64,000 bases of DNA from an uncultured Bacteroidales bacterium (GCA_949298955.1 CASFYQ010000007.1:62001-126000), one strand, 5' to 3'. Counted from the first letter of the stretch, positions 1 through 10,678 are shown. The notes: generated by a model from the sequence alone, not told the origin. Translations and numbers: made by a program.

Positions 1-671
1 TGAGCCGAGAAGGCATAGAAATCGGCATCGAGTTCCTGCACATTCACCCGCAGATGAGGTATCGCCTGAGCCCCGTCGACCAGTACCGGCACCCCTTGGG
101 CATGAGCATAGGCAATCATCTCACGCACCGGGTTGACAGTGCCCAACACATTAGAGACCTGCGTCACACCCACCAGACGGGTATGCTCGTTGAAGAGCTG
201 CTTGTAGATGTCGAGCTCGAGTTCGCCCCGCTCGTTGACAGGGACTACCCGCAGCTTGATATGACGGCGGCGTTGCAAGAGCTGCCACGGCACAATATCG
301 GCATGATGCTCCATCACGGTGAGAATCACCTCGTCGCCGTCGTGCAGAAACTCATCGCCAAACGACGAGGCCACCAGATTGATAGCTTCGGTGGTACCTC
401 GCGTGAAGACAATCTCGGAAGGCGAAGCGGCCCCGATAAACTGCTGCACCCGACGGCGAGCGGCCTCGTGGGCATCGGTAGCCTCCTGGCTCAACGTATG
501 CACGCCGCGGTGCACATTGGCATTCACCCGATAGTACGTATCGGCAATATGGTCGACCACACACCGGGGGGTCTGCGAAGTGGCAGCGTTGTCGAGATAA
601 ATCAACGGACGCCCCGACACCTCCCGCTTCAAAATGGGGAAATCGGCTCTTATCTTCTCAATATCCAACAT
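1..671 (-). CDS. sufS: SufS cysteine desulfurase, 3' part cut off by window edge
   Basis: PLP-dependent enzyme that removes sulfur from cysteine and hands it as persulfide to the SufBCD scaffold in the cytoplasm. The visible 223 residues start MLDIEKIRADFPIL and show the class V aminotransferase fold: YLDNAAT near residue 25, FTRGTTEAIN near 93 and the cofactor-stacking MEHHAD near 120. The frame runs off the window at DADFYAFSAH, just before the expected PLP lysine. The ATG is preceded by AAAGGAAT as a ribosome site. It is the last gene of the cvpA-sufBCDS run, 21 bases after sufD. The family call is secure; only the catalytic C-terminal half is unseen. Confidence 0.95.
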   Translation of the reverse strand, partial: MLDIEKIRADFPILKREVSGRPLIYLDNAATSQTPRCVVDHIADTYYRVNANVHRGVHTLSQEATDAHEAARRRVQQFIGAASPSEIVFTRGTTEAINLVASSFGDEFLHDGDEVILTVMEHHADIVPWQLLQRRRHIKLRVVPVNERGELELDIYKQLFNEHTRLVGVTQVSNVLGTVNPVREMIAYAHAQGVPVLVDGAQAIPHLRVNVQELDADFYAFSA

Positions 672-692
672 GGCGATATTCCTTTCTTTTTC

Positions 693-2048
693 TTATTCCT
701 GACGGCACGCCTGGCAACCCGAACACTTGGCCAGTTCCCCGCGGAACCGCTTCTCGACCAACTGGCGCAAACGGTCTTTCAAAGCGTCGAGACGCACCTG
801 CTCGATGACGTCGTTGGTAAAAGCAAACATCAGCAGCATACGAGCCTCGGACTCGGAGATACCGCGCGAACGCATATAAAAAAGGGCGTTTTGGTCGAGC
901 TGCCCAATGGTAGCGCCATGGCTGCATTTCACATCGTCGGCATAAATTTCGAGCTGAGGTTTGGTGTACATCTTGGCCAGCGGCGAGGCACACAAGTTCT
1001 TGTTGCCTTGATAGGCCTCGGTCTTTTGAGCTCCGTGGCGCACCAGTATGCGACCGCAAAACGAACCTCGTGCCGAGCCGTTGAGTACATATTTGAAAAG
1101 TTCGTTGCTGCGGCAGTGCGAAACGGCATGATCGATATAGGTATAGGTGTCGACCGACTGCTCCTTGTCGACGATGCCCATGCCGCAAAGCGACAACTCG
1201 GCATGCTCGCCGGCAAAGGTCGAATAATAATTGCTGCGGGTCACCCCGTTGTGCAACACGATGCCGTTTATCAACACATTCGACCGAGCCCCCTGGCGCA
1301 CGAACACCGAGGCGACCTTGGCCGTATTCTCCGACGATTCTTCCATGTCGTAGTAATCGAACACAGCATCATCGTCGACAAATATCTCACACACTTGCGA
1401 GGCAAGGAACTGCACCGACGACTCGTCGGAGTGGTCGCACACCAGCAGTTTGGCCTGCGCCCCTTTGCCCACCACGACGAGCAACCGGCGATTGACCAGG
1501 AAATCGACATTGCCCCGCAGAATATTCACCAGCTGGATAGGCTTCTCGACTATCACCCCGTCGGGGATATAGAGGAAAAATCCGTCCTGGGCAAAAGCGG
1601 TATTGAGTGCCACCGTGCCGTCGCGCTTCATATCGGCAGCCCGGCCATAGTAGCGGGCCACCAGTTGCGGGTATTTTTCCGACATCTCGCAGAGGCTGCC
1701 GGCAATAACCCCTTCGGGCAACTTGGTCGCAACAGGTTGTGCCTGCGCATAGAAGGTATCGTTGACGACAAAATAGAGCAATGTGCTCAGGTTGGGCACA
1801 TCACAACGGAACACTTCGTAGGGATTGACCTCGATATTGACCCGGCCCAAGTTCAACCCGTAGTCGGGGGCATAGAGAGCCTCGATGTCGGTGCGGCGAT
1901 ACTCCTCGTCTTTGAGCGTGGGCAGCCCCCGGCTCTCGAGCAGGGCAACCGCCTCGTCGCGCAAGGCATTCATCACCTGCGACGAATGGCCCGCAATCAA
2001 TTCTCTTTGCGAACGGTATAAATCGATATATTGCTGAACTGCACTCAT
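693..2048 (-). CDS. sufD: SufD, Fe-S assembly scaffold subunit
   Basis: SufD pairs with SufB and the ATPase SufC to build Fe-S clusters on the SufBC2D scaffold. The product is 451 residues when started at MSAVQQYIDLY, 7 bases after the sufC stop; a longer in-frame start upstream would overlap sufC and is unlikely. The C-terminal half carries the parallel beta-helix signature of the SufB/SufD family (KCSHGATIGQLD, FYMRSRGISESEARMLLMFAF). The last residues contain a small CSGCQAC cysteine cluster, a lineage extension whose role is unknown. Order and spacing with sufC and sufS indicate one transcript. Confidence 0.95.
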   Translation of the reverse strand: MSAVQQYIDLYRSQRELIAGHSSQVMNALRDEAVALLESRGLPTLKDEEYRRTDIEALYAPDYGLNLGRVNIEVNPYEVFRCDVPNLSTLLYFVVNDTFYAQAQPVATKLPEGVIAGSLCEMSEKYPQLVARYYGRAADMKRDGTVALNTAFAQDGFFLYIPDGVIVEKPIQLVNILRGNVDFLVNRRLLVVVGKGAQAKLLVCDHSDESSVQFLASQVCEIFVDDDAVFDYYDMEESSENTAKVASVFVRQGARSNVLINGIVLHNGVTRSNYYSTFAGEHAELSLCGMGIVDKEQSVDTYTYIDHAVSHCRSNELFKYVLNGSARGSFCGRILVRHGAQKTEAYQGNKNLCASPLAKMYTKPQLEIYADDVKCSHGATIGQLDQNALFYMRSRGISESEARMLLMFAFTNDVIEQVRLDALKDRLRQLVEKRFRGELAKCSGCQACRQE

Positions 2049-2055
2049 AACGGTC

Positions 2056-2811
2056 TCAGATTTCACCCAACTCTTTTTTAATCCAGTCATATCCGCGCTC
2101 TTCGAGTTCCAACGCCAGTTCGGGGCCTCCCGATTTTACGATACGCCCCTTGTAGAGCACATGCACAAAATCGGGAGCGATATAATCGAGCAACCGTTGA
2201 TAATGAGTGATGACGATGGTTGCATTCTTCTCCGACTTCAGCTTGTTCACCCCTCCGGCCACAATGCGCAGGGCATCGATGTCGAGTCCGCTGTCGGTCT
2301 CGTCGAGAATCGAGAGACGAGGTTCCAACATGGCCATCTGGAAAATCTCGTTGCGTTTCTTCTCTCCGCCCGAGAACCCCTCGTTAACCGAGCGGCTGGC
2401 CAGTTTGTTGTCAAGCTCGACAATCTCGCGTTTCTCGCGCATAAGTTTCAAAAAATCGGTCGCCGACAACGGTTCGAGTCCGCGATACTTACGCTGCTCG
2501 TTCACCGCCGTACGCATGAAATTGACCATGCTCACCCCGGGAATCTCGACAGGATACTGGAAACTCAAGAAAAGCCCCTCGTGCGAACGGTCTTCGGGCG
2601 AAAGGGCCAGCAAATCCTTGCCGTAAAACTCGACCGAACCGCGAGTCACCTCATAGGCCGGGTTCCCGGTGAGTACCGCCGAGAGTGTACTCTTGCCCGA
2701 GCCGTTGGGACCCATGATGGCATGAACCTCGCCCGGTCTCACCTCGAGGTCGATTCCTTTCAATATCTCTTTGCCGTTTATATTGGCATGCAAGTCTGTA
2801 ATCTTCAACAT
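2056..2811 (-). CDS. sufC: SufC, Fe-S assembly ATPase
   Basis: ABC-type ATPase that drives conformational change of the SufB-SufD scaffold. At 251 residues it is the usual length. Visible motifs are Walker A GPNGSGKST (about 34-42), Q-loop SFQYPVEIPG, the family-variant signature FSGGEKKRNEI and Walker B LSILDETDSGLD. There are no membrane segments, as expected for a soluble SufC. An 80-base gap separates it from sufB with no strong terminator, so it is probably cotranscribed. Confidence 0.97.
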   Translation of the reverse strand: MLKITDLHANINGKEILKGIDLEVRPGEVHAIMGPNGSGKSTLSAVLTGNPAYEVTRGSVEFYGKDLLALSPEDRSHEGLFLSFQYPVEIPGVSMVNFMRTAVNEQRKYRGLEPLSATDFLKLMREKREIVELDNKLASRSVNEGFSGGEKKRNEIFQMAMLEPRLSILDETDSGLDIDALRIVAGGVNKLKSEKNATIVITHYQRLLDYIAPDFVHVLYKGRIVKSGGPELALELEERGYDWIKKELGEI

Positions 2812-2891
2812 AGATATAGGGTTTTATTTTTTTCTTTTTACTGTTCTGCCGCGATACGCCGGCGTGGAGGAATCCACGAGACACAGGCCCG

Positions 2892-4343
2892 TTATCCCAC
2901 CGAACCTTCGAGCGAAATCTGCAACAGCTTCTGGGCTTCAACGGCAAACTCCATGGGCAACTTGTTCATCACCTCCTTGGCATAGCCGTTGACGATAAGA
3001 CCTACGGCATCTTCGGTAGGGATACCCCGCTGATTACAATAGAAAATCTGATCTTCGTTGATTTTCGAGGTAGTCGCCTCGTGTTCGACGATAGCCGAGT
3101 CGTTCTGTATATCCATATAGGGGAAGGTGTGCGCTCCGCAATCGGAGCTAAGCAACAGGCTGTCACACTGCGTAAAGTTACGGGCATTCTCGGCACCCGG
3201 CAATACTTTCACGAGACCGCGGTAGCTGTTTTGACTTCGGCCGGCCGATATACCTTTCGAGACGATGGTGCTGCGAGTATTCTTCCCGATGTGTATCATC
3301 TTGGTTCCCGTGTCGGCCTGCTGGTAATTGTTGGTCACGGCCACCGAGTAGAACTCGCCCACCGAATGGTCGCCCGCCAGCACGCAACTGGGGTATTTCC
3401 ACGTAATCGCCGAACCCGTCTCGACCTGTGTCCACGACAGCTTCGAATGGTCGCCCTTGCACATGCCCCGCTTGGTCACGAAATTATAGATACCGCCTTT
3501 CCCCTCCTTGTCGCCGGGGTACCAGTTTTGCACGGTCGAGTATTTCACCTCAGCGCGATCGTGCACCACAATCTCGACAATAGCGGCATGCAACTGATTC
3601 TCGTCACGCATGGGAGCAGTACACCCTTCGAGATAGCTCACGTAGCTGTCGTCGTCGGCCACGATGAGCGTACGTTCGAACTGGCCGGTATTGGCGGCGT
3701 TAATACGGAAATAAGTCGACAACTCCATGGGACAGCGTACCCCCTTGGGGATATAGACAAAGGAGCCGTCGCTAAACACAGCCGAGTTGAGTGCCGCAAA
3801 GAAATTGTCACGATATGACACCACCGACCCCAAATAGCGTTTTACCAGGTCGGGATAATCTTTCACGGCCTCGCTGAACGAACAGAAGATAACACCCAAT
3901 TCGGCCAACTTTTCCCGAAAGGTGGTACGCACCGACACACTGTCCATCACGGCATCGACTGCTATGCCCGACAGTTTCATCTGCTCTTCGAGCGAGATAC
4001 CCAACTTGTCGAAGGTTTTGCGCAGCTCGGGGTCTACCTCGTCGAGGCTCTTGGGAGCAACCTTGGTCTTGGGAGCGGCATAATAACTGATGGCCTGGTA
4101 ATCGATGTCGGGAATGGTGAGGTGCGCCCAACGGGGCATCTCGAGCGTTTTCCAGTAGTCGTAGGCTCTAAGCCGGAATTGGAGCAGCCACTCGGGCTCA
4201 CCCTTCTTCTCGGAGATATGCCGGATAATCTCCTCGCTCAAACCGTTGGGAATAATATCGGTCTCTATATCGGTTACAAAACCGTATTTATAATCGTTAG
4301 CAGTAACGTCGTTTAATATTTCATTCGGGTTATCCTGTTTCAT
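2892..4343 (-). CDS. sufB: SufB, Fe-S assembly scaffold subunit
   Basis: Core scaffold protein on which nascent Fe-S clusters are assembled. The 483-residue product has the conserved SufB blocks [26 protein letters not shown] and [20 protein letters not shown], and the C-terminal [17 protein letters not shown] region, which contains the functional cysteine and histidine area. I start it at ATG 4343 ([10 protein letters not shown]); an in-frame TTG two codons earlier overlaps the cvpA stop and is less likely. Only two bases separate it from cvpA, so translation is probably coupled. Confidence 0.97.
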   Translation of the reverse strand: MKQDNPNEILNDVTANDYKYGFVTDIETDIIPNGLSEEIIRHISEKKGEPEWLLQFRLRAYDYWKTLEMPRWAHLTIPDIDYQAISYYAAPKTKVAPKSLDEVDPELRKTFDKLGISLEEQMKLSGIAVDAVMDSVSVRTTFREKLAELGVIFCSFSEAVKDYPDLVKRYLGSVVSYRDNFFAALNSAVFSDGSFVYIPKGVRCPMELSTYFRINAANTGQFERTLIVADDDSYVSYLEGCTAPMRDENQLHAAIVEIVVHDRAEVKYSTVQNWYPGDKEGKGGIYNFVTKRGMCKGDHSKLSWTQVETGSAITWKYPSCVLAGDHSVGEFYSVAVTNNYQQADTGTKMIHIGKNTRSTIVSKGISAGRSQNSYRGLVKVLPGAENARNFTQCDSLLLSSDCGAHTFPYMDIQNDSAIVEHEATTSKINEDQIFYCNQRGIPTEDAVGLIVNGYAKEVMNKLPMEFAVEAQKLLQISLEGSVG

Positions 4344-4345
4344 TT

Positions 4346-4921
4346 TCAATCGGCTTTACAAGATTCACAACAGAGATAGGAGTCGTCGCCCATCGCACAA
4401 GGGATAAACAACAGGGCGTGCGGTTTGGTTTCGGCAGAAAACTGCTCCTGAGCTATCGCCAACAGGGCCGGGGCCACACGCAGCGTATATCCATAGAGAT
4501 ACGAGCCCGATATTTCACGTGTCGGGAGCAACCGCACCTTGGAGTCGACGACATGGACGAGATTCAACAATATGCTCAATATAACCAGATATTTGACGGC
4601 TCCGAACAAGGCCCCGCCCAGCCGGTCGAGCCACCCCAGCGCAACTTGGTGGGAAAAATGGTGCACGAGCCGCATCAGTTGCAGACACACGAGATATACC
4701 AGCAGGAACAACAGCGAATAGGCGATAACGCAACTTACTCCCTCGGACAGGTCGAACATCTGTTGCAACAGCGAAGCAAACGAGGCTCCAAACAGTCGCG
4801 AAACCAACACTCCCGCCACGAAACCGCCTAACGAACCCAACTGGCGGAACACTCCTTTGATGAGTCCGTACAAAGCCCCCACGAGGACAATCAGTGCTAT
4901 GATAAAATCGATATAGTTCAT
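4346..4921 (-). CDS. cvpA: CvpA family membrane protein
   Basis: Integral membrane protein of the CvpA (colicin V production) family, general role unclear. The 191 residues begin [19 protein letters not shown] and show four hydrophobic segments (about 2-20, 27-45, 62-84, 101-122) with the family glycines GxxxGxxxQ near the start. It is the first gene of the suf operon and has a TAATTTTG promoter element 28 bases upstream. The C-terminus has four cysteines ([18 protein letters not shown]), which is odd for the family and intriguing next to Fe-S assembly genes. Confidence 0.88.
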   Translation of the reverse strand: MNYIDFIIALIVLVGALYGLIKGVFRQLGSLGGFVAGVLVSRLFGASFASLLQQMFDLSEGVSCVIAYSLLFLLVYLVCLQLMRLVHHFSHQVALGWLDRLGGALFGAVKYLVILSILLNLVHVVDSKVRLLPTREISGSYLYGYTLRVAPALLAIAQEQFSAETKPHALLFIPCAMGDDSYLCCESCKAD

Positions 4922-4948
4922 CGCTTTAACTCGCGTTCATAATGCCTG

Positions 4949-4956
4949 CAAAATTA
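4949..4956 (-). promoter_or_regulatory. -7 element of cvpA-suf operon
   Basis: Read on the minus strand this is TAATTTTG, a full match to the Bacteroidetes TAnnTTTG -7 element, 28 bases before cvpA. I see no clear TTTG at -33. Confidence 0.65.
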
Positions 4957-5016
4957 CTTTTTTTATTTTGAATAGCAGAGTTTTCGGGCTTATTATCCGT
5001 TAAAGACGATAACAAA

Positions 5017-5042
5017 GGCCACCCCATCGCATGGGGCAGCCC
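5017..5042 (-). terminator. Terminator after infB
   Basis: CCCCAT-CGC-ATGGGG stem with flanking GGC/GCC pairing, followed on the minus strand by TTTGTT. It lies about 30 bases beyond the infB stop. Confidence 0.6.
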
Positions 5043-5069
5043 TGTTATATCTACACAAAGTCCTATGAC

Positions 5070-7976
5070 TTAAAGGGTTTTCTTCACCTCTACCTCTTCA
5101 TAGGCTTCCACGAGGTCACCCACTTTCACATCGTTGTAGTTGGCGATGTTCAATCCGCATTCAAAACCGTTGGTCACTTCCTTGACATCGTCTTTGAAAC
5201 GTTTCAACGAACCCAAATCGCCGCTGTAAATAACGATACCGTCGCGTATGAGGCGCACTTTGCTCGAGCGTTTGATCTTGCCCTCTTTCACCACGCAACC
5301 GGCTACGGTACCCACCTTGGTGATGTGATAGGTCTCCAGCACCTCGGCCGTGCCCAGTATCTCTTCCTTGATTTCGGGCGAGAGCATGCCTTCCATTGCT
5401 GATTTCACCTCTTCGATGGCATCGTAGATAATCGAATAGAGACGAATATCGACTCCCTCTTTCTCGGCCAACCGGCGAGCGGCTACCGAGGGACGCACCT
5501 GGAAGCCGATGATGATGGCATTGGAGGCAGCGGCCAATGTAATATCCGACTCGGAGATTTGGCCCACAGCCTTGTGCAGTACATTGATTTGTATCTCGGG
5601 AGTGGAGAGTTTGATGAGCGAGTCGCTCAAAGCCTCTACCGAACCGTCTACGTCGCCCTTCACCACCAGATTCAATTCCTGGAAATTGCCCACGGCGATA
5701 CGACGGCCTATGTCGTCGAGGGTGAGCAGCTTGTGAGTGCGCAAGCCCAACTCGCGTTGCAGCTGCTCGCGCTTGTTGGCAATCTCGCGAGCCTCTTGCT
5801 CGGTGTCCATCACATGGAAAGTGTCACCGGCCTGGGGTGCACCATTCAACCCGAGAATTTGTACCGGAGCCGACGGCCCGGCCGACTCGATGCGCACGTT
5901 ACGCTCGTTGAACATGGCTTTCACCTTGCCGTGGTTGGTCCCGGCCAGTACCACATCGCCCTTGTGCAAGGTTCCGTTCTGCACCAGCACGGTGGCCACA
6001 TAACCGCGTCCCTTGTCGAGAGTCGACTCGATAATCGAGCCGACGGCCCGGCGGTTGGGATTGGCTTTGAGATCGAGCAGTTCGGCCTCGAGCAGCACCT
6101 TCTCCATGAGTTCATGCACACCGGTACCTTTCTTGGCCGAGATTTCCTGCGACTGATATTTGCCACCCCAATCCTCGACCAAATAATTCATATTGGCCAG
6201 CTCCTCTTTAATCTTGTCGGGGTTGGCATTGGGTTTATCGATTTTGTTGATAGCAAACACAATAGGTACACCGGCAGCCGAAGCGTGATTGATGGCCTCG
6301 ACCGTCTGCGGCATCACGTTATCGTCGGCAGCCACAATGATGATGGCAATGTCGGTCATCTGGGCTCCACGGGCACGCATGGCGGTAAAGGCTTCGTGTC
6401 CCGGCGTATCGAGGAAAGTGATGCGGCGACCGTCGTCGAGCTTCACGTTATAGGCCCCGATGTGCTGGGTGATGCCACCGGCCTCACCGGCAATCACATT
6501 GGAATTGCGTATATAGTCGAGCAACGAGGTTTTACCGTGGTCTACGTGACCCATCACTGTAACTACCGGCGGACGCGACTGCAAATCTTCTTCCTTATCG
6601 TCCTCTTCGTGAATGGCCTCGACAACCTCGGCACTCACATACTCGGTCTGGAAGCCAAACTCCTCGGCCACAATGTTGATAGTCTCGGCATCGAGCCGCT
6701 GGTTAATCGACACCATCATGCCGATGCTCATACAGGTAGCTATTACCTCGTTCACAGGAACATTCATCATCGAGGCGAGGTCGTTGGCCGTTACAAATTC
6801 GGTCAATTTCAACACCTTGCTTTCGGCCTCTTCCATTTCGGCGAGTTCGCGCTCACGATTCGAGAAAGCTTCGCGTTTTTCTTTCCGCCACTTGGCCGAT
6901 TTCTTTTGGCCTTTGGAGGTAAGACGGGCGAGCGTCTCCTTGATTTGCTTCTGTACGTCCTCTTCGCTTACCTCGGCCTTAATGGGACGTTGTTTCTGTT
7001 TGTTGGGTTTATTGTTGTTGCCGCCATTATTCTTGCCATTTCCGCCTCGCGCAGGCTGATTGCCGCCCATCGACGAAATGCTCTTCGAGATGTCGACCTT
7101 TTCCTTGCTGATACGCTGGCGCTTGCGACGTTCGCCGCCTTGCGAATTGGCATCGTCGCCACCGCCGGCCGCAGCCCGGTGAGCTTCCTGTCGTTGTTTT
7201 TCCTTATTCTCGCGCTCTTTGCGTTTCTCCTCTTTGCTTTTCTTCTTCGGACGAGTCTGCTGGTTCAGCGCATCGAGGTCGATGCGGCCCACCACATTAA
7301 TGTTCGAAGTAAAAGCGGGACGGCCGAGGGTGAACACCTCGTCGTCATGGCTCGCTTCGGGTGTAGAGGACTCCTGAGTAGACGCCACGGGTGCCTCCTG
7401 TTGTTGAGCCGGCTCTTGGGGTACCGGCTTCTCGCTGTCGGAGGCATGATTTTGTTCCTCGTTCGAAACGGCCGGCGCGGCCATCTCGGGCTGAACCTCG
7501 GTCGCTACCACGTCAGGAACCGTCTCCGGCTCAGCTTTGGCCGATTCTTCGACCTCCTTGGGTTCCTCTTTTTTCTCGACGGGATTCTCGCGGGTCTTAC
7601 CGTGCTCGGACGACTTGGGCCGGTTGAGGGCATCAAGATCGACATGACCCACCACCTTGGGGCGTTGAGTCTCGGGAATAACGGTTTTCAGCTCTTTCGG
7701 TTCTTCCTTGACGACAGTCGAAGGGTTATTCCCTTCGGGCTCGGCCGAAGCGGCAGCCTTAACTCGCTCTTTATGCCGTTCCAAGCTGATACTTTCCGAC
7801 TCGAGTTTCAGGCTTTTATCCTTACTGAACTCTTTCACGAGCAGAGCATACTGCTCATCGGTTATCTTGGTGTTGGGATTGGCCTCGACCGTGAAACCTT
7901 TCTTTTGCAGGAACTCGACTGCCGTCTGAATCCCTACATTCAAATCTCTTGCTACTTTATTTAACCTTATCGACAT
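5070..7976 (-). CDS. infB: Translation initiation factor IF-2
   Basis: GTPase that places initiator tRNA on the 30S subunit and promotes subunit joining. Started at [15 protein letters not shown] (the canonical IF2 N-terminus) it is 968 residues; a longer in-frame start lies in the nusA-infB spacer and lacks support. Order of parts: IF2_N helix domain (1-55), a long charged low-complexity linker rich in E/P/K then R/K/G/N (about 60-390), a second IF2_N-like segment (about 395-450), the G domain with GHVDHGKT near 474, DTPGHEAF near 521 and NKIDKP near 575, then the EF-Tu-like and C-terminal initiator-tRNA domains. It is the last gene of rimP-nusA-infB. Confidence 0.98.
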   Translation of the reverse strand: MSIRLNKVARDLNVGIQTAVEFLQKKGFTVEANPNTKITDEQYALLVKEFSKDKSLKLESESISLERHKERVKAAASAEPEGNNPSTVVKEEPKELKTVIPETQRPKVVGHVDLDALNRPKSSEHGKTRENPVEKKEEPKEVEESAKAEPETVPDVVATEVQPEMAAPAVSNEEQNHASDSEKPVPQEPAQQQEAPVASTQESSTPEASHDDEVFTLGRPAFTSNINVVGRIDLDALNQQTRPKKKSKEEKRKERENKEKQRQEAHRAAAGGGDDANSQGGERRKRQRISKEKVDISKSISSMGGNQPARGGNGKNNGGNNNKPNKQKQRPIKAEVSEEDVQKQIKETLARLTSKGQKKSAKWRKEKREAFSNRERELAEMEEAESKVLKLTEFVTANDLASMMNVPVNEVIATCMSIGMMVSINQRLDAETINIVAEEFGFQTEYVSAEVVEAIHEEDDKEEDLQSRPPVVTVMGHVDHGKTSLLDYIRNSNVIAGEAGGITQHIGAYNVKLDDGRRITFLDTPGHEAFTAMRARGAQMTDIAIIIVAADDNVMPQTVEAINHASAAGVPIVFAINKIDKPNANPDKIKEELANMNYLVEDWGGKYQSQEISAKKGTGVHELMEKVLLEAELLDLKANPNRRAVGSIIESTLDKGRGYVATVLVQNGTLHKGDVVLAGTNHGKVKAMFNERNVRIESAGPSAPVQILGLNGAPQAGDTFHVMDTEQEAREIANKREQLQRELGLRTHKLLTLDDIGRRIAVGNFQELNLVVKGDVDGSVEALSDSLIKLSTPEIQINVLHKAVGQISESDITLAAASNAIIIGFQVRPSVAARRLAEKEGVDIRLYSIIYDAIEEVKSAMEGMLSPEIKEEILGTAEVLETYHITKVGTVAGCVVKEGKIKRSSKVRLIRDGIVIYSGDLGSLKRFKDDVKEVTNGFECGLNIANYNDVKVGDLVEAYEEVEVKKTL

Positions 7977-8069
7977 ACTCAGTTTTAGTTTATAAATAAT
8001 GGAAGAATGAAAAGCTGCCTTCCCCGAAGGCATAAGGCATCGCCCAACGACGAAACCTCCCGAAGCGGA

Positions 8070-9323
8070 TTATTCTTCAAACTCCGCTTTCAAGATAGAG
8101 AGTACCTCGTCTACGGTGCTCTCTTCGAGATCGGCTTTCTCGATCAACGTTTCGCGCGGCAGGGCCAATACGCTCTTGGCCGTGGCACAGCCGATTCCCT
8201 TCAAGGCTTCGATAACCCAGTCGTCGATTTCATCTCTAAATTCGTCGAGATAAATATCCTCCTCCTCATCTTCGTCGATGTCGCGATATACATCGATGTT
8301 ATAGCCGGTGAGCATACAAGCCAGCTTGATATTCAAGCCGCCTTTACCAATAGCCAGCGAAACCTCTTCGGGTTTGAGGAACACCTCGGCTTTCTTCTCC
8401 TCCTCGTTCAGGCGGATAGACGAGATTTTGGCGGGGCTCAACGCGCGCTGAATAAACAGCGAAGAGTTGGAGGTGTAGTTAATTACATCGATATTTTCGT
8501 TGCGCAACTCCCGCACGATGCCATGAATGCGCGAACCCTTCACACCCACACAAGCTCCTACGGGATCGATACGGTCGTCATACGACTCGACAGCGATTTT
8601 GGCACGTTCGCCCGGAATACGGGCAATAGCCCGTATCAAGATGAGGCCGTCGTGAATCTCGGGTACTTCGAGTTCAAAGAGGCGACGCAGGAAATCGTTC
8701 GACGTGCGCGAAACAATTATCTTGGGATTGTTGTTCTTGTTGTCGACATCGAGTACCACAGCCCGGACAGTCTCGCCCTTGCGATAGAAATCGGAGGGTA
8801 TCTGCTCGGACTTGGGCAACAACAGTTCATTGCCGTCATCGTCGATGAGCAACATCTCTTTTTTCCAAATCTGATAAACTTCGGCGCTTACCAACTCGCC
8901 TATTTTATCTTTGTATTTGTTATAAATGGCATCTTTCTGCAAATCGAGGATTTTCGAAGCAAGCGTCTGGCGCAGGTTCAAAATGGCACGACGGCCAAAT
9001 TTCTCGAAATGCACCTCGTCGGTCATCTCCTCTCCCACTTCAAAGTCAGGATCGGTTTTACGTGCTTCCGAGAGCGATACTTGCAGGTTGCTGTCGGTCA
9101 CAGCTCCATCTTCTACAATTTCCCGGTTACGCCATATCTCAAAATCGCCCTTGGTAGGGTTCACGATTATATCGAAATTCTCATCGGTCCCGAACATCTT
9201 TGCCAACACATTCCGGAAAGATTCTTCCAGCACACTGATCATCGTGGTTATCTCGATATTCTTCAACTCTTTGAACTCAGCAAAGGTATCGACCATGCTT
9301 ACGGGTTCCTCTTTTTTTGCCAT
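8070..9323 (-). CDS. nusA: Transcription termination/antitermination factor NusA
   Basis: RNA polymerase-associated factor controlling pausing, termination and antitermination. The 417 residues contain the N-terminal RNAP-binding domain, an S1 domain (KGETVRAVVLDVD near 180) and two KH domains (VGACVGVKGSRIHGIVREL; EVSLAIGKGGLNIKLA). The C-terminus is short and acidic and ends with a helix-hairpin-like segment, lacking the second acidic repeat of enterobacterial NusA. It starts one base after the rimP stop (TAATATG). A terminator hairpin in the operon leader suggests NusA could regulate its own operon. Confidence 0.97.
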   Translation of the reverse strand: MAKKEEPVSMVDTFAEFKELKNIEITTMISVLEESFRNVLAKMFGTDENFDIIVNPTKGDFEIWRNREIVEDGAVTDSNLQVSLSEARKTDPDFEVGEEMTDEVHFEKFGRRAILNLRQTLASKILDLQKDAIYNKYKDKIGELVSAEVYQIWKKEMLLIDDDGNELLLPKSEQIPSDFYRKGETVRAVVLDVDNKNNNPKIIVSRTSNDFLRRLFELEVPEIHDGLILIRAIARIPGERAKIAVESYDDRIDPVGACVGVKGSRIHGIVRELRNENIDVINYTSNSSLFIQRALSPAKISSIRLNEEEKKAEVFLKPEEVSLAIGKGGLNIKLACMLTGYNIDVYRDIDEDEEEDIYLDEFRDEIDDWVIEALKGIGCATAKSVLALPRETLIEKADLEESTVDEVLSILKAEFEE

Positions 9324-9324
9324 A

Positions 9325-9792
9325 TTATTTAAATCTGATTAGATATTTTGTATATTTTATTTCATTGTATCCCAAGGGGTAATCTTCCTCCACCTCGACT
9401 TTGCGCTTGCTGGTTTCACTCTTTACCTTCTTGGTTACCGTCACGACAAACCCGTCGGCATCGGCACTCTTCAACACTCCGACCAGCTTTCGACCGTCTT
9501 TCGTGAGCACCTCCACCTCGTTGCCGATGTTTTTCTTGTATTGCCCCAGCACCTTGAAAGGCGAGGTAATACCGGCCGAACCGACTTCCAGTTCATAATC
9601 CTCGGCGTCGCGGTCGAGCTTCGACTCCAAAAAGCGATGCAAGGCCACGCAGCGGTCTATGTCCACCCCCTCTTCGTTGTCGATTTCTATCACGATTACA
9701 TTATCCCGACTCACTTGTACATCGACCAGGAAACAGTCGGTACCTGCCAACCCCTCCTCGACCAATGCCTCTAATTCTGTCTTATTTATCAT
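9325..9792 (-). CDS. rimP: Ribosome maturation factor RimP
   Basis: Assembly factor for the 30S subunit. The 155-residue protein shows the two-domain RimP layout: an alpha/beta N-terminal domain with VIEIDNEEGVDIDRCVALHR and LEVGSAGITSPF, then an SH3-like C-terminal domain (VEVLTKDGRKLVGVLKSAD). It is the first gene of the rimP-nusA-infB operon, whose order is conserved in most bacteria. The 57-base leader carries a terminator-like hairpin. Confidence 0.96.
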   Translation of the reverse strand: MINKTELEALVEEGLAGTDCFLVDVQVSRDNVIVIEIDNEEGVDIDRCVALHRFLESKLDRDAEDYELEVGSAGITSPFKVLGQYKKNIGNEVEVLTKDGRKLVGVLKSADADGFVVTVTKKVKSETSKRKVEVEEDYPLGYNEIKYTKYLIRFK

Positions 9793-9808
9793 AACGGTTG
9801 TTGTAGTG

Positions 9809-9838
9809 AAAAAAACGAGGGGACATCATTGCCCCCTC
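9809..9838 (-). terminator. Leader terminator (attenuator) of rimP-nusA-infB
   Basis: On the minus strand GAGGGG-N10-CCCCTC is followed by G and seven U. It sits between the TATCTTTG promoter (9856-9863) and the rimP ATG (9792), so it would end transcription before the operon unless read through. A 6-bp all-GC-rich stem with U7 is a standard intrinsic terminator. Confidence 0.7.
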
Positions 9839-9855
9839 TTCCATTCCTATCGCCG

Positions 9856-9863
9856 CAAAGATA
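9856..9863 (-). promoter_or_regulatory. -7 element of rimP operon
   Basis: TATCTTTG on the minus strand, with TTG 20 bases upstream, 64 bases before rimP. The predicted start site lies upstream of the attenuator hairpin. Confidence 0.75.
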
Positions 9864-9967
9864 GTACAATATTATATAATACACAACCACGACTACACGA
9901 CAGGGCTTGAAATAGAATATTTCGCACCTGTAATTTAAATATTTTTTATATTATACAACTTTATTTA

Positions 9968-10678
9968 TTAAATCGGAAAGGTGAACATTCGCAACTGCTT
10001 GCGCAACGAAAGTTCCTCGCCCCCACAATACCGGTTGCACAAATCGTGGAATCGGGGGCCATGGTTCATCTGCTGCAAATGAGCCAGTTCATGACAAATG
10101 ACATAGTCGATTAATGGTTCGGGCAGGAACATGAGGTAGAACGAAAGCTGTATCGACTTGCTGCGGGTGCAGTGCCCCAGCTTGCGCCGGCCCCGACCTA
10201 TGGTCACCGCACTCGGCGAAGCGCCCACCCGATGGGCCACCTCGGCAAGCCGCCGGGGCAACACCTCTTGCGCCCTGCGGAAAACCAGCCGACACACACC
10301 GTGCGAAAGGGCCTGCCGCACCCGAGACTCGTTCAAGTCGACTCCCGGCGGGCAAAATACCTGCAAAGTATCTCCCTCGTAACGAAACAGGAAACGATTG
10401 CGCACCACCCCATCGAGTAACACGATGTTACCTCCATAACAAGGTATACAATCGCCCACCGAGAGGCGCCGTTGCTGCCGCACCGCCTCACCCCGAGCCA
10501 TCAGTTGCCGCAGACGCGCCCGATTTTCGTCGACAATCGCCTGCACCTGTTCAACCACATACCCCTGAGGACAGGTAATATACATCACCCCCTCTTTCAC
10601 TCGAAATATCAAACGGCTGGCACGACTATCACTTCGTATATGTATTAGTCCGAACTCTTCATCGTCAAGCGTTTCCAT
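9968..10678 (-). CDS. YgjP-like (DUF45/WLM) metal-dependent hydrolase
   Basis: Predicted zinc metallopeptidase-like protein of unknown substrate, 236 residues. The zinc site is plain near the C-terminus: CHELAHLQQMNHGPRFH gives HExxH plus a downstream His, as in the YgjP/WLM families. The preceding RGRRKLGHCTRSKSIQLSF stretch is also family-typical. It has no signal peptide. A TATCTTTG element lies 24 bases upstream, so it is probably a single-gene unit. Confidence 0.85.
   Translation of the reverse strand: METLDDEEFGLIHIRSDSRASRLIFRVKEGVMYITCPQGYVVEQVQAIVDENRARLRQLMARGEAVRQQRRLSVGDCIPCYGGNIVLLDGVVRNRFLFRYEGDTLQVFCPPGVDLNESRVRQALSHGVCRLVFRRAQEVLPRRLAEVAHRVGASPSAVTIGRGRRKLGHCTRSKSIQLSFYLMFLPEPLIDYVICHELAHLQQMNHGPRFHDLCNRYCGGEELSLRKQLRMFTFPI

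Noticed and set aside
5559..7964. An 801-codon open frame antisense to infB
   Set aside because: It lies wholly opposite the conserved IF-2 gene and shows no domain; it results from the codon bias of infB. The same holds for the 655-codon frame antisense to sufD at 54-2021 and the frames opposite asnS, nusA and rny.
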